Part shown: piece after piece, positions 24,838-34,567 of the stretch
Layout of the letters: every line of letters starts with the position of its first letter
How positions within the stretch are numbered: position 1 is the stretch's first letter
Origin: Pontibacter litorisediminis
Lineage (GTDB): Bacteria > Bacteroidota > Bacteroidia > Cytophagales > Hymenobacteraceae
Direction of reading: 5' to 3'
DNA: 64,000 bases
Assembly: GCF_029360645.1 (NCBI RefSeq)
Contig: NZ_JARDUA010000005.1
Coordinates: forward strand, 60,176-124,175
Program-made: the position numbers and the translations under genes
The notes under the pieces: generated by a model
The model's input: the letters and a program-made list of their open reading frames with translations, nothing else
The model's database searches: none
Told to the model about the DNA's origin: nothing

Positions 24838-26274
24838 ATGAAAAGGATTCTTATATGCCTGCTCTCCATGGTGCTGGTGGCATCATGCGTAGATGACCTG
24901 GATGACTACAACGTTGATCCGAAGCGAACGTCAGAGGCGCCGCCTGTTACATTGTTTACAAATGCCGTCCTAAGCCTGTCTGACGCGCTGACGACACCCG
25001 ATGTAAACTATAACAACTACAGGTTTTATGTGCAGCACTGGACCTCCACGCAATACCTGGACGAGCCAAGGTACAACATGACCTCCCGCCTGATTCCGCA
25101 GAACATGTGGCAGGAACTGTACCGGGATGTGTTGGCAGACCTGAAGGAGGCCAAACAACTGGTAACAGAGGATGAGTTTCTGGAAGCAGAGGTTAAAAAC
25201 AACCAGTTGGCGCAAATAGAGATGATGGAGGTGTACACCTGGTTCGTGATTGTGACCACCTGGGGAGATGTGCCCTATACAGAGGCGCTCGACCCAACCA
25301 ACTCGTTGCCAGCCTACGATGATGCGCGTACTATCTACAACGACCTTATCACTCGGCTTAATACCGCCATCGGGCTGGTAGACCCTGCCGCCTCCGGGTT
25401 TGAGGAAGGAGACGTGTTTTACAATGGGGACATGAGCCAATGGTTGAAGTTCGGCAACTCTTTAAAGCTGAAGATGGGAATGGTGCTCGCCGATGTTGAC
25501 CCTGGCCAGGCTGCAACGATTGTAGCAGAGGCTGCTCCTAATGTATTTACAAGCAATGCAGACAATGCAGTTTTCCCTTATCTGAGTGCGCCACCGAACA
25601 ACAACCCGATCTCGGACAACGTGCTGGGGCCATTCACTTCCAGAGAGGATTATGTTGCCGCCAATACCTTGGTTGACATCATGAATGAGCTGGATGACCC
25701 AAGGAGGCCAGAGTACTTTACAGATGTAGATGGGGAGTTTATCGGCGGTATATACGGCTATGAGAACAACTACTCGAATTTCTCTACGGTGAGTGAGAAA
25801 ATCGCTGATCCTACCTTTGAGGCGCTGCTGCTGGATTACTCAGAGGTTGAGTTCTTACTGGCAGAGGGTGTGGAAAGAGGCTTTAACGTGGCAGGGACAG
25901 CCGAGGAACACTACAACAATGGCGTTACAGCATCCATTACGTACTGGGGTCGATCAGTAGAAGAGGCTAACGCTTACCTAGCTCAGCCTGAGGTAAACTA
26001 TAGCACCGCCCCTGGCGATTGGCGGCAAAAAATCGGTACACAGAAATGGATTGCGTTCTATAACCGTGGCTTCGATGCCTGGTTGTCGTGGCGCAGGCTG
26101 GATGCTCCTGACCTGCAGCCTCCGGCTATAGAGGGAGCCGCTCAGTTAACCATTCCAAAGCGCCTGATTTACCCCATCAACGAGCAGACGCTCAACCCGG
26201 AAAACCGAGCGGCCGCTGCATCCGCAATTGGCGGCGATGAGGCAAGTACCCGCCTTTTCTGGGATGTTCAGTAA
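24838..26274 (+). CDS. SusD/RagB-like outer-membrane lipoprotein (locus 1)
   Basis: A 478-residue surface lipoprotein that caps the SusC barrel and binds cargo. The lipobox is VLVASC (C17). The early YNVDPKRTSEAPP and the helical TPR-like core, with MMEVYTWFVIVTTWGDVPYTEAL and a C-terminal RRLDAPDLQPPAIEGAAQLTIPKR, fit the SusD-like type 2 group often annotated as nutrient-binding lipoprotein. It starts 10 bp after the SusC stop, so it is co-transcribed. A terminator with a repeated lead-in follows. Confidence 0.9.
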   Translation: MKRILICLLSMVLVASCVDDLDDYNVDPKRTSEAPPVTLFTNAVLSLSDALTTPDVNYNNYRFYVQHWTSTQYLDEPRYNMTSRLIPQNMWQELYRDVLADLKEAKQLVTEDEFLEAEVKNNQLAQIEMMEVYTWFVIVTTWGDVPYTEALDPTNSLPAYDDARTIYNDLITRLNTAIGLVDPAASGFEEGDVFYNGDMSQWLKFGNSLKLKMGMVLADVDPGQAATIVAEAAPNVFTSNADNAVFPYLSAPPNNNPISDNVLGPFTSREDYVAANTLVDIMNELDDPRRPEYFTDVDGEFIGGIYGYENNYSNFSTVSEKIADPTFEALLLDYSEVEFLLAEGVERGFNVAGTAEEHYNNGVTASITYWGRSVEEANAYLAQPEVNYSTAPGDWRQKIGTQKWIAFYNRGFDAWLSWRRLDAPDLQPPAIEGAAQLTIPKRLIYPINEQTLNPENRAAAASAIGGDEASTRLFWDVQ

Positions 26275-26300
26275 GGTGCTCTATGTAATTATGAAGTAAA

Positions 26301-26360
26301 ATACTAGGTAGTAGTCTTCTTCATTGGAAAAGGCTCCCGGTTTCCGGGAGCCTTTTATTT
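26301..26360 (+). terminator. Terminator of SusCD locus 1 with conserved 28-base lead-in
   Basis: The hairpin AAAAGGCTCCCGG / CCGGGAGCCTTTT (about 26328-26356) is preceded by 28 bases (26301-26328) identical to 32757-32784 behind locus 2. The lead-in opens with ATACTAGGTAGTAGTCTTCT. Confidence 0.85.
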
Positions 26361-27033
26361 TAGGCTTACCTTAACTATAGTTGGAAACCGACGTTTATTG
26401 CTTTGGATTATCTGTATCAAACTATTATTAATTGCTTGGATAATGCTATTAATGTTTGCCTTCAAGAACAACAGGGAACTTTATCCTAAAGGGAGTATGG
26501 CGTTTGGGTAGAGTGGCAGTTGGCTCCTGCTGCTTCCGAGGCAAATATTGAATAAACAAAGTTGGTGCAAATGATTAAAACATGCTTCTTAAACTATCAT
26601 GATGTAAATTTAAGCTGTTATGGTACAGTTAATATTCAAAAATTAGATAATAGGTTTGTTAATATGATAGCTTTTTAATAAACTTGTTAAAACATATCTC
26701 ACCTTAAACAAACATTGTATGGTAAACTATTTACTCATTGTAGCTCCACCCCTGTGGTGCTGTACACATCCTTCCTTCAATTCATATAAAACTTCATAGC
26801 TGCTGCGCTTTAGAAGGGTGCAGGTGCCTCCTCTGCATTGATTATGCTGAGCTGAGGTATCTATAACATAACCTCAAAAGCTGCCTGTCTTTGGTTGCTG
26901 CAGATAGCGGGCTATTGTCTGCTGTCTGTATGTGCAGCAGTGTATCCGCATGCTTCTGAGTTTCTGTTAAAGCTTGTTGTTTATAAGTTTTTTTATATTT
27001 TTTACCTAAACTCTCACTTTAAACTTAAACACA
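26361..27033. other. AT-rich intergenic region between the SusCD loci
   Basis: About 670 bp. It is low in GC up to 26720, then mixed. A small hairpin TGAGGT/AACCTCA lies at about 26854-26878. The end, TACCTAAACTCTCACTTTAA (about 27003), resembles the leader just before locus 1 SusC. The open frame at 26895-27104 overlaps the next gene in another frame and is not a gene. No terminator or known RNA element is seen in the first part. Confidence 0.45.
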
Positions 27034-30000
27034 ATGAAGAAAATTCTATTCCTGAGTCTCTTGCTTGTGACGGCCTTGTTACACCAGGCCATGGCACAGG
27101 TTAGGGCTATTACTGGTAGAGTTACAGATGCTGCTACCAGCCAGCCGTTGCCAGGCGTAACTGTACTGGTGAAAGGCACTAATACTGGTACTGCTACAGC
27201 AGCAGACGGTAGCTATTCTATCAATGTGCCTGAAGGAGGCAACACCCTTGTCTTTAGATTTATTGGTTATGATGTAGTAGAACGGGCTATTGGGTCTGCT
27301 GAGACTATAAACGTAGAGATGGGGACTGCATCTCAGCAACTATCTGAAGTAGTTGTTACAGGTGCTTATGGTACTACTCGTACTGCTCGCTCTACTGCCA
27401 ATAATGCGCAGGTTGTAAACGCTGAGCAACTGAACGTTATTCGTCAGCCAAGTGTAAACAACGCGCTGGCGGGTAAAGTGGCTGGTGTACAGGTAAGAAG
27501 CCAATCAGCTGCTGCTCTGGGAAGACAGTCTGAGGTAAGATTAAGAGGTACTTCCGGATTCGGTTTAGGTTCAGGGGCCCTTTACATTGTAGACGGTACC
27601 ATACTACCAAACGCTGAAGATATCAACATGGATGATATCGAGAGTGTTACTGTATTACAAGGCCCTGCAGCTGCTGCACAATTCGGTTCTCAGGCCGCAA
27701 ACGGTGCCATCGTGATGACACTGAAGAAAGGTAGAAAACAGCCTGGTGTAGGTGTTACCTTGAATATGGGTGCCATGTTTGAGAAAGCTTATATTATGCC
27801 AAACTACCAGAACTCCTATGCGGGTGGTGCCTTTAGCGACCTGGTGAAGTACAACTGGAAAGACGGTGATCCGGAAGAGTGGAAAGCGTTGGACGGTAAA
27901 TACTACCACGATTACAGCGATGACGCCAGCTGGGGGCCAAGAATGGTTGGTCAGGAATATATTCCTTGGTATGCATGGTATGGTGGCCACAGCCGTTCTT
28001 ACCAGACTGCAAAACTGAATCCGCAGCCAGACAATGCTAGAGATTATTTTAACACAGGTGTAAGCCTTAACAATTCGGTTACTCTAAGCACAGGTACGGA
28101 TAACCTAGCATTTAAATTAACCTATGGTAATCAGGATGTTAAAGGTTTGATCCCGAACTCAAGCCTAAACAAAAACACGCTTAACATTAAAACTTCATAC
28201 GAGCTAAATAAGCATTTCGAAGCTTCGGCTAACATTAACTATGTTAATACAAAGCTGAAAGGTGAAATTGATGATGCTTATTCTAACCAAACTACAGGTT
28301 CATTCAGCCAATGGTTCCACAGAAACTTGGACATGGGAATTATGAAGGAGCTTCGTGGCCTGACTACACCGGACGGAATCTACGCAAGCTGGAACAAAGC
28401 TAACCCAGGTAGCTATGACCCGGCTAACGAAAGGGCCTTCTATGCTGGTAACTACTGGTATAACTTCTATACATATTATGATTTAGTTGACCAGGTGAAC
28501 CAGCGTGATCGTTTGTTTGGAGACATTGCTTTAACATACAAAGTGAACGACGACCTTCGTTTCACGGCTACATACCGTAAGCAGCAAAATACCGTGTTTG
28601 GAGAGTCTAAGTATAGCTCACAACTAGCACTTAGTGGCCTGCAGACAACTGGTAACAATCCATTTGCCAGAGGCTACTATGGTACCTCAAATTCATACTC
28701 TAACAGAAGAAACATAGAGTTTGTAGGTTCTTATACGAAGCAGATCGGAGACTTCAGTTTAGAGGCTAACGCAGGTGCTGACTTCTTTAGATGGGTAAAC
28801 AAGTATAATGGGGCATCAACCAATCAAGGCTTGAACGTTCCGGATCTGTTCACTATCTCTAACTCAGTTAATGAGCCTTCTATCTTGAATGACAGAATTG
28901 AAGAAGCTTACAATGCTGCTTTCGTAAAATCAACTTTTGGCTGGAAGAACCTCCTGTTTGCAGAAGTAACCCTCCGTAATGACTGGTTCTCTACGCTGCC
29001 AGCGGAAGATAACGATGTACTTTCTAAGTCTTTTGGCGCTTCCTTTGTGTTCAGTGACCTTATTAGTGATTCTTATGAATGGATAAGCTATGGTAAACTG
29101 AGAGGGTCATGGGGTGAAGTACCAAAAGCTTTGGGCGCTACAAACGAGACTTTCGGAGCATATGTGTACCCGGGCTTTGCCTACAGTGTAGGCCAATTTA
29201 AGTGGGGTAACAACTTCCTAATGTCTACACCTAACCAGCTTGTTGACCCTAATATCAAAGGTTCAGTTGTGTCTATGGGAGAAATTGGTTTAGACATGAG
29301 CTTCCTGCAGAACCGTTTCGGTTTCCAGTTTACTTACTTCGAGGGCGCAGAAAAAGACTTCCCTTATCCACTGGTTACAAATGGTGCTAGCGGTTATACA
29401 TCGCTTTATACCAACATTGGTGAGATTAGCAAAAAAGGTATAGAGTTACAGGTTAATGGTATGCCGATCAACTCTGATAAATTTACTTGGGATATTACTG
29501 GTACCTGGGCTAATTTGATTGAAAACGACATCGTTGAGCTTGCTCCAGGTGTAACGCAGACTCCTGGTATACAAGGAGTATGGGGTACTACCATGCCATA
29601 CCTGGTACATACTGAAGGAGAGCGTTGGGGACAACTAGTAGGTAACGGTATCAAGCGAATTGATGGCAAGCCGGTGCTGAACGATGACGGCTCTTATGTA
29701 AACGACCCTAATGTGAACTTTGGCAGCGTGCTTCCGCAGCATACAGGTGGTGTTCAAAACTCCTTCACGCTTTTCAGAGACTTCACTATCAATGCTAACA
29801 TCGACTACCAGGTAGGTGGTAAATTCGTTTCGCTTTCTAACATGTGGGGTAGCTACAGTGGTCTGACTGCCCGTACTGCCCGCACTAATGAAAAAGGAAA
29901 CCCTATCAGGGATGCCGTAGCAGACGGCGGTGGTGTGCACGTAGTAGGTGTTAACGAAGAAGGGCAGGACGTGGATTACTGGGTAGAAGCTCAGGATTAC

Positions 30001-30282
30001 TACCATGGCTTGTATGGTTCACTGGCATTCGATGAATTCGTTTACGACCTGACATTTGTTAAGCTGAGAGAACTTTCTGTAGGGTATAGAATCCCTGTTG
30101 ACAAGCTGAACTTGGGTAATGTTATTCAGAATGCTCATTTCTCAATTGTTTCTAGAAACCCAGTGTTGATCTACGCGAAGACAAAAGACTTCGATCCTTC
30201 AGAGGTGTCTGCTGTAGCCGGTGAAACCGGTCAGTTGCCAGGTACTAGAGGCTTAGGTTTCAACTTGAGAATCCAATTTTAA
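27034..30282 (+). CDS. SusC/RagA-family TonB-linked outer-membrane receptor (locus 2)
   Basis: A 1,082-residue receptor with the same plan as locus 1: signal peptide to about residue 22, carboxypeptidase-regulatory-like domain to about 95, TonB-box-like LSEVVVTGAYG, plug with GKVAGVQVRSQSAAALG, VRLRGTSGFGLGSGALYIVDG and ANGAIVMTLKKGRK, and a barrel ending NLRIQF. Beyond the N-terminal module it is clearly a different receptor. Codon use is visibly more AT-rich than at locus 1. Co-transcribed with the SusD gene 31 bp downstream. Confidence 0.93.
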   Translation: MKKILFLSLLLVTALLHQAMAQVRAITGRVTDAATSQPLPGVTVLVKGTNTGTATAADGSYSINVPEGGNTLVFRFIGYDVVERAIGSAETINVEMGTASQQLSEVVVTGAYGTTRTARSTANNAQVVNAEQLNVIRQPSVNNALAGKVAGVQVRSQSAAALGRQSEVRLRGTSGFGLGSGALYIVDGTILPNAEDINMDDIESVTVLQGPAAAAQFGSQAANGAIVMTLKKGRKQPGVGVTLNMGAMFEKAYIMPNYQNSYAGGAFSDLVKYNWKDGDPEEWKALDGKYYHDYSDDASWGPRMVGQEYIPWYAWYGGHSRSYQTAKLNPQPDNARDYFNTGVSLNNSVTLSTGTDNLAFKLTYGNQDVKGLIPNSSLNKNTLNIKTSYELNKHFEASANINYVNTKLKGEIDDAYSNQTTGSFSQWFHRNLDMGIMKELRGLTTPDGIYASWNKANPGSYDPANERAFYAGNYWYNFYTYYDLVDQVNQRDRLFGDIALTYKVNDDLRFTATYRKQQNTVFGESKYSSQLALSGLQTTGNNPFARGYYGTSNSYSNRRNIEFVGSYTKQIGDFSLEANAGADFFRWVNKYNGASTNQGLNVPDLFTISNSVNEPSILNDRIEEAYNAAFVKSTFGWKNLLFAEVTLRNDWFSTLPAEDNDVLSKSFGASFVFSDLISDSYEWISYGKLRGSWGEVPKALGATNETFGAYVYPGFAYSVGQFKWGNNFLMSTPNQLVDPNIKGSVVSMGEIGLDMSFLQNRFGFQFTYFEGAEKDFPYPLVTNGASGYTSLYTNIGEISKKGIELQVNGMPINSDKFTWDITGTWANLIENDIVELAPGVTQTPGIQGVWGTTMPYLVHTEGERWGQLVGNGIKRIDGKPVLNDDGSYVNDPNVNFGSVLPQHTGGVQNSFTLFRDFTINANIDYQVGGKFVSLSNMWGSYSGLTARTARTNEKGNPIRDAVADGGGVHVVGVNEEGQDVDYWVEAQDYYHGLYGSLAFDEFVYDLTFVKLRELSVGYRIPVDKLNLGNVIQNAHFSIVSRNPVLIYAKTKDFDPSEVSAVAGETGQLPGTRGLGFNLRIQF

Positions 30283-30313
30283 AAAGAGAGAATACATTTA
30301 ATACTCAGAAATA

Positions 30314-31741
30314 ATGAAAAAGAAATATATATACGCATTTGCTGCACTTCTCATGTGGGGAGTGTCGGGATGTGAGCTCATGAGCGATTTTGATGATACG
30401 AATCAGAACCCGGCAGCAACAACAGAGCCAATTCTGAGCGCTTTGTTAACGAACGTTGGCGCACAGCTGGGAGGATATGCAAGCGAGACTCGACCAAGTC
30501 TTTATGCACAATATTTCTCAGAAACTCAGTATCCTGAGGCCTCTTTGTACAGCACGCCTCAGCTATCTTTCACAGGGCATTATTCAGGCCCGTTAATGGA
30601 TCTTCAGGATATTATTAACAGAAGTGAGAGTAATAACATGACGCAGGTAGCCAGAATTTTACAGCAGTACATATTCTGGACTGTAACTGATAGATGGGGC
30701 GATGTTCCTTACAGCGAGGCGCTGCAGGGTAATCCTACTCCTAAGTATGATAGCCAGGAAGAAATTTATAAAGGCATGATCGCCACGCTTGAAGAGGCCG
30801 TGAACGCTATGGATAACTCCCCAATTACAGGTGATGTGATCTATGGTGGTGACGTTGCTGCCTGGAAGAAAGCTGCAAACTCTATGAGAATGATGATGGC
30901 GCTGCGTCTTTCACTGGTGTATCCCGATGCAGGAGGTTATGCCGCATCACAATTCAAAGCAGCTCTTAACCACCCAGCCGGTATCATTACAACCAATGCA
31001 GAAAACTTTGATATTGATTATCCTGGTGGTAACTTCCCTAGCAACTGGTGGTCGCTGTACAATGGACGTAATGACTTTGCTGAAAGCAAAACCATGACAG
31101 ACCTATTGGCAACATTTGGTGATACCAGACAAGAAGCATTTGGTGGAGCGGCGCATGCTGAAGGTAATACCGAAACTTCAAATGTAGGCGTTCCTTATGG
31201 CTACAAGCGCGAGACAGTTACAGCCTTCACAGATGCCAACACCAACTGGGCGCGCGTGCTGAGAGGTGATTTTAGAAGACAGAACAGTACTGTTACCTTG
31301 ATAGGCGCTGCCGACGTGACTCTAGCTAGAGCTGAGGCTGCTGACTACGGCTGGACTGGTGAAGACCTTCAGGCGCTGTATATACAAGGCATTACACAGT
31401 CTTTCCAGATGTGGGGATACACTCCCTCGACGAGTTACTTTACTCAAAATGGTGTAGCCCTTACTGCTGCGGCAGGAACTGGTGCTAACCTAAAGCAAAT
31501 CGCTACGCAGCGCTACATCGCAGCTTATCCAAATGGTTTGCAAGCCTGGAGTATCTGGCGTAAAACAGGTTTCCCTGCTCTAACACCAGCTCCTGATGCA
31601 GTAAACAGCTCTAAACAGATTCCGACTCGTTATGTGTATGCATCTTCTGAGTATACAACTAATGAGGCAGCTGTTAAGGCGGCAGTGGCTAACTTGCCAG
31701 GAGGCGATACCCAGGATTCCAAAGTGTGGTGGGATCGATAG
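30314..31741 (+). CDS. SusD/RagB-like outer-membrane lipoprotein (locus 2)
   Basis: A 475-residue lipoprotein with lipobox GVSGC (C20). It has the TNQNPAATTEP start, VARILQQYIFWTVTDRWGDVPYSEAL, and the C-terminal QRYIAAYPNGLQAWSIWRKTGFPAL typical of SusD-like type 2 proteins. It is the surface partner of the preceding SusC. The low GC matches the rest of the locus. Confidence 0.9.
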   Translation: MKKKYIYAFAALLMWGVSGCELMSDFDDTNQNPAATTEPILSALLTNVGAQLGGYASETRPSLYAQYFSETQYPEASLYSTPQLSFTGHYSGPLMDLQDIINRSESNNMTQVARILQQYIFWTVTDRWGDVPYSEALQGNPTPKYDSQEEIYKGMIATLEEAVNAMDNSPITGDVIYGGDVAAWKKAANSMRMMMALRLSLVYPDAGGYAASQFKAALNHPAGIITTNAENFDIDYPGGNFPSNWWSLYNGRNDFAESKTMTDLLATFGDTRQEAFGGAAHAEGNTETSNVGVPYGYKRETVTAFTDANTNWARVLRGDFRRQNSTVTLIGAADVTLARAEAADYGWTGEDLQALYIQGITQSFQMWGYTPSTSYFTQNGVALTAAAGTGANLKQIATQRYIAAYPNGLQAWSIWRKTGFPALTPAPDAVNSSKQIPTRYVYASSEYTTNEAAVKAAVANLPGGDTQDSKVWWDR

Positions 31742-31785
31742 GATAACTGTTGATTTATTAATCAAAGATTTTAATTCATAAAAAT

Positions 31786-32727
31786 ATGACACGTAGAATT
31801 TTAGGATACCTACTGTTTCTAGTAGCTTTCTCCGGCACGTTATCGTCATGTATCGACGAGGAGTTTGAGGAGTTGGGCGACGCAGGAAAGACCTTTGTAA
31901 AAACAATGGAGAAATCAGCCATGTTCTTCAGCCCGTTTGAGGACGTGAAGAAGGTTGATGCTTTCAGTATCAGACGTGATGCTCACTCCAGCTCATCACT
32001 GCAGCAGTCTGCAACAGTAAAAATAGTACCGGATGCAGAGCTGCTGCCTGAGGGCTTTGAGCTGCTGCCAGAGGAGTATTATACCGTTGACGAAAAATCT
32101 GGCTTTACAAAGTCAGGGAATGGTTATACTGCAACGTTCAATAGCGGTGATTTTGCAAGAGAGTTTACTATACACCTGGATGGTAGCAAGTGGACTGACC
32201 TAAGCAAAAAGTACGCTCTGGCTTTCAGAATAGAGGATGCCGGTGGCTTGCCAGTTGCAGCTGGCAAAGAAACAGTAGTTGCTCAGCTCGCCATCAAGAA
32301 CAAGTATGATGGCATGTATGAAATGACAGGTACAATGAGCGATGTAGTTGCTCCAAACCTTACTGGTGCGTATCCTCTAAATGTAGAGCTACATACTATG
32401 TCAGAAAACTCCGTTGCTCTATTTGACACGGATGTTTGGGGAGACTATTTCCATACTATTATGAATGGAGACAGCTACTCAGGATATGGCGGATTTGCTC
32501 CAATCTTTACTATGGACGAAGAGGGTAATGTAATTAGCGTTACTAACTACTATGGCCAGCCTGCCCCTAATGGAAGAGCTGCAATGTTAGACCCATCAGG
32601 TGTGAATAAATTTACAGTTGATGAGGAGGAAGGAACTAAGACACTAGAAGTAAGCTATATCATGGTACAAGCTGGTGCCCCACGTACCTTCTTCACAGAG
32701 ACTTTCACTTTCAAAGGTGATAGGTAA
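31786..32727 (+). CDS. DUF1735/BT_3987-like surface lipoprotein
   Basis: A 313-residue protein with lipobox TLSSC (C22). The beta-rich N-terminal part (ATVKIVPDAELLPEGFELLPEEYY, then LDLSKKYALAFRI-like wording) matches the DUF1735 domain that Bacteroidota place on SusE/F-like accessory proteins. The C-terminal half (YDGMYEMTGTMSDVV onward) looks like a second beta domain. It lies 44 bp after susD and is probably a cell-surface cargo-binding accessory of the locus 2 receptor. Confidence 0.75.
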   Translation: MTRRILGYLLFLVAFSGTLSSCIDEEFEELGDAGKTFVKTMEKSAMFFSPFEDVKKVDAFSIRRDAHSSSSLQQSATVKIVPDAELLPEGFELLPEEYYTVDEKSGFTKSGNGYTATFNSGDFAREFTIHLDGSKWTDLSKKYALAFRIEDAGGLPVAAGKETVVAQLAIKNKYDGMYEMTGTMSDVVAPNLTGAYPLNVELHTMSENSVALFDTDVWGDYFHTIMNGDSYSGYGGFAPIFTMDEEGNVISVTNYYGQPAPNGRAAMLDPSGVNKFTVDEEEGTKTLEVSYIMVQAGAPRTFFTETFTFKGDR

Positions 32728-32756
32728 TAGCTAAAAAATAAAGTAGATAGATTAGA

Positions 32757-32815
32757 ATACTAGGTAGTAGTCTTCTTCATTGGATAAAGGCCCTCGGTTT
32801 CCGGGGGCCTTTTCT
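32757..32815 (+). terminator. Terminator of SusCD locus 2 with conserved lead-in
   Basis: The hairpin AAAGGCCCTCGG / CCGGGGGCCTTT (about 32786-32813, one G-U pair) follows the same 28 bases that precede the locus 1 terminator. The stem sequence differs between loci but pairing is kept. Confidence 0.85.
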
Positions 32816-32824
32816 TTTACACGC

Positions 32825-32863
32825 AAAAAAGCCCCGACCCATACTTTGAGCCGGGGCTTTTTT
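32825..32863. terminator. Bidirectional terminator
   Basis: Stem AAAAAAGCCCCG / CGGGGCTTTTTT between the convergent SusCD locus and the methylase gene. It also serves the minus strand. Confidence 0.88.
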
Positions 32864-32875
32864 GCCAACCGGTGA

Positions 32876-33592
32876 TTACTTGTAAATTAGGAACACCGCC
32901 GGCTGCTTGTGTATGTCTGGCAGCTTACCGCGCCACTGGCTGATGCTTTTGGTCTGGATAAACTCCTGCTCCGGGGAGGTGATGTTGGCGGCGATGCAGA
33001 GCTTGGTGTCCGGGTGGAGAGTAGAGAGCAGGTCTTCGAGCAGCTTGTTGTTGCGGTAAGGCGTTTCCATGAAGATCTGGGTCTGGTTGCGCTGCTGCAT
33101 CTCCTTCTCCAGCTGGCGCAGTGCCTGTAGCCTGTCGCGCTTTTCTATGGGCAGGTAACCGTGGAAGCAGAATTGCTGTCCGTTAAAGCCACTGGCCATC
33201 AAACTTAGAAGTATAGCCGATGGGCCGGCGAAGGGAATAACCTTTATACTTTTCTGATGCGCATACTTTACCACCTCGGCTCCTGGGTCAGCCACGCCGG
33301 GGCAGCCAGCCTCTGAGATAATGCCGGCGTCAATCCCTTGCTCCAGCAACGGTTTTAGAGAAGCCTGCACCTGTGCCGGCGAGGCATCCTTGTCCACCTG
33401 CACAAACTGCAGCTGCTCTATCACCAGCTCCGGGCAAATGCTTTTTACATAGCGGCGGGCGGTGCGCAGGTTCTCCACGATAAAGTAGGTCAGGTGCTGT
33501 ACCGTTTCCTTTACCTGCGGCGAGATCACCTGGTCTTGTGTTCCATCAGCAAGTATGGTGGGTATTAGGTATAATGTGCCGGTCTTTTTCAT
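32876..33592 (-). CDS. SAM-dependent tetrapyrrole-methylase-family protein, RsmI-like
   Basis: A 238-residue cytoplasmic methyltransferase of the RsmI/corrin methylase fold. GIISEAGCPGVADPGAEVV and VIPFAGPSAILLSLMASGFNGQQFCFHGYLP are the conserved RsmI blocks, and ETPYRNNKLLEDL the third. RsmI adds the 2'-O-methyl of 16S C1402. This form is about 40 residues shorter than E. coli RsmI and lacks its C-terminal helices, so a related role is possible and the exact target uncertain. Confidence 0.78.
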   Translation of the reverse strand: MKKTGTLYLIPTILADGTQDQVISPQVKETVQHLTYFIVENLRTARRYVKSICPELVIEQLQFVQVDKDASPAQVQASLKPLLEQGIDAGIISEAGCPGVADPGAEVVKYAHQKSIKVIPFAGPSAILLSLMASGFNGQQFCFHGYLPIEKRDRLQALRQLEKEMQQRNQTQIFMETPYRNNKLLEDLLSTLHPDTKLCIAANITSPEQEFIQTKSISQWRGKLPDIHKQPAVFLIYK

Positions 33593-33653
33593 AGCGCAAA
33601 GGTAATTACATTGTTGAATTGCTTACTTCTTAAATTGTTGGGAGTGGCTGCAA

Positions 33654-33690
33654 ATAAAAACTGCCACAGCTTTGGAGGCGGTGGCAGCTT
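33654..33690 (-). terminator. Terminator of the alpha/beta hydrolase gene
   Basis: On the minus strand, stem CTGCCAC / GTGGCAG is followed by TTTTTATTTG. It lies 107 bases past the hydrolase stop. Confidence 0.75.
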
Positions 33691-33796
33691 TTGTTGAAAT
33701 CACGATTATTAAGATGAGCAGTAAGGCTTAAAAGTTAGAGCGTAGCAAAATGCTATACTTTATCCAGGTGCTCTTTTATCCTGTCAGTCCTAGTCC

Positions 33797-34567
33797 CTAG
33801 TCTGTATCCAGGAACCTGGTAACAAGCTCGTATACCTCGTCCGGCGCCTCGGCGTGCACCCAGTGGCCCGCGTTGGGGATAGTCTCTACCTCTACCAGGG
33901 TAAACAGATGCTCAATGCTGCCGTAAATATCCTCCTGCTTGATATAACGGGACCTGCCGCCTTTTATGAAAAGCGCGTGCTTTTTGAACGGCACATCAGC
34001 GGTGATAGCAGCGGCTATATGCTCGTAGTTTTTTTCAATGGCATCCAGGTTCATGCGCCAGCCAAAAGTGTTGTCCTCCTTGCGGTAGAGGTTCTTCATC
34101 AGGAACAAACGCACTTCCTGCTCACTTATGCTTTTTGCCAGTTGCTCATCAATTTCACCTCGGCTCGTGGCTTTGCTCAGGTCCACCGACTGCAGCGCCT
34201 CTATGATCTCGTCGTGGTGCGGTGGGTAAGCTTTAGGGGCAATGTCCACCACAATCAGTTTGGTAAGGCGGGTTGGGTACTTCAGCGCATACTTCATGGC
34301 CACCTTACCACCCATTGAATGGCCCATGATGGCGGGCGTCGAAATCTGCAGCTCGTCCACCAGGCGCAGCACGTCATCGGCCATGGCATCGTAGTTATGC
34401 TCTTCGTTGTGGGGGGAGCGGCCGTGGTTGCGGAGGTCTACCAGAAATACGTTGTAATGCTCCGCCAGGCGCTTAGCAAGGGTGGCCCAGTTATCCAATG
34501 TGCCAAACAGGCCGTGCAGAATCAGCAGCGGCTGGCCATGGCCCATTTCCTTATAGTGTAGTTTCAT
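33797..34567 (-). CDS. Alpha/beta hydrolase, YbfF-like esterase
   Basis: A 256-residue soluble hydrolase. The oxyanion-hole motif HGLFGTLDNW is near residue 18, the nucleophile Ser is in GHSMGG (about 101), and the catalytic His in AGHWVHAE near the end. DLRNHGRSP is typical of YbfF-type esterases and thioesterases. The natural substrate is unknown. It stands alone with its own terminator. Confidence 0.85.
   Translation of the reverse strand: MKLHYKEMGHGQPLLILHGLFGTLDNWATLAKRLAEHYNVFLVDLRNHGRSPHNEEHNYDAMADDVLRLVDELQISTPAIMGHSMGGKVAMKYALKYPTRLTKLIVVDIAPKAYPPHHDEIIEALQSVDLSKATSRGEIDEQLAKSISEQEVRLFLMKNLYRKEDNTFGWRMNLDAIEKNYEHIAAAITADVPFKKHALFIKGGRSRYIKQEDIYGSIEHLFTLVEVETIPNAGHWVHAEAPDEVYELVTRFLDTD

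Noticed and set aside
26895..27104. 69-codon frame overlapping the start of the second SusC
   Set aside because: Runs out of frame into the SusC signal-peptide region and has no family features.
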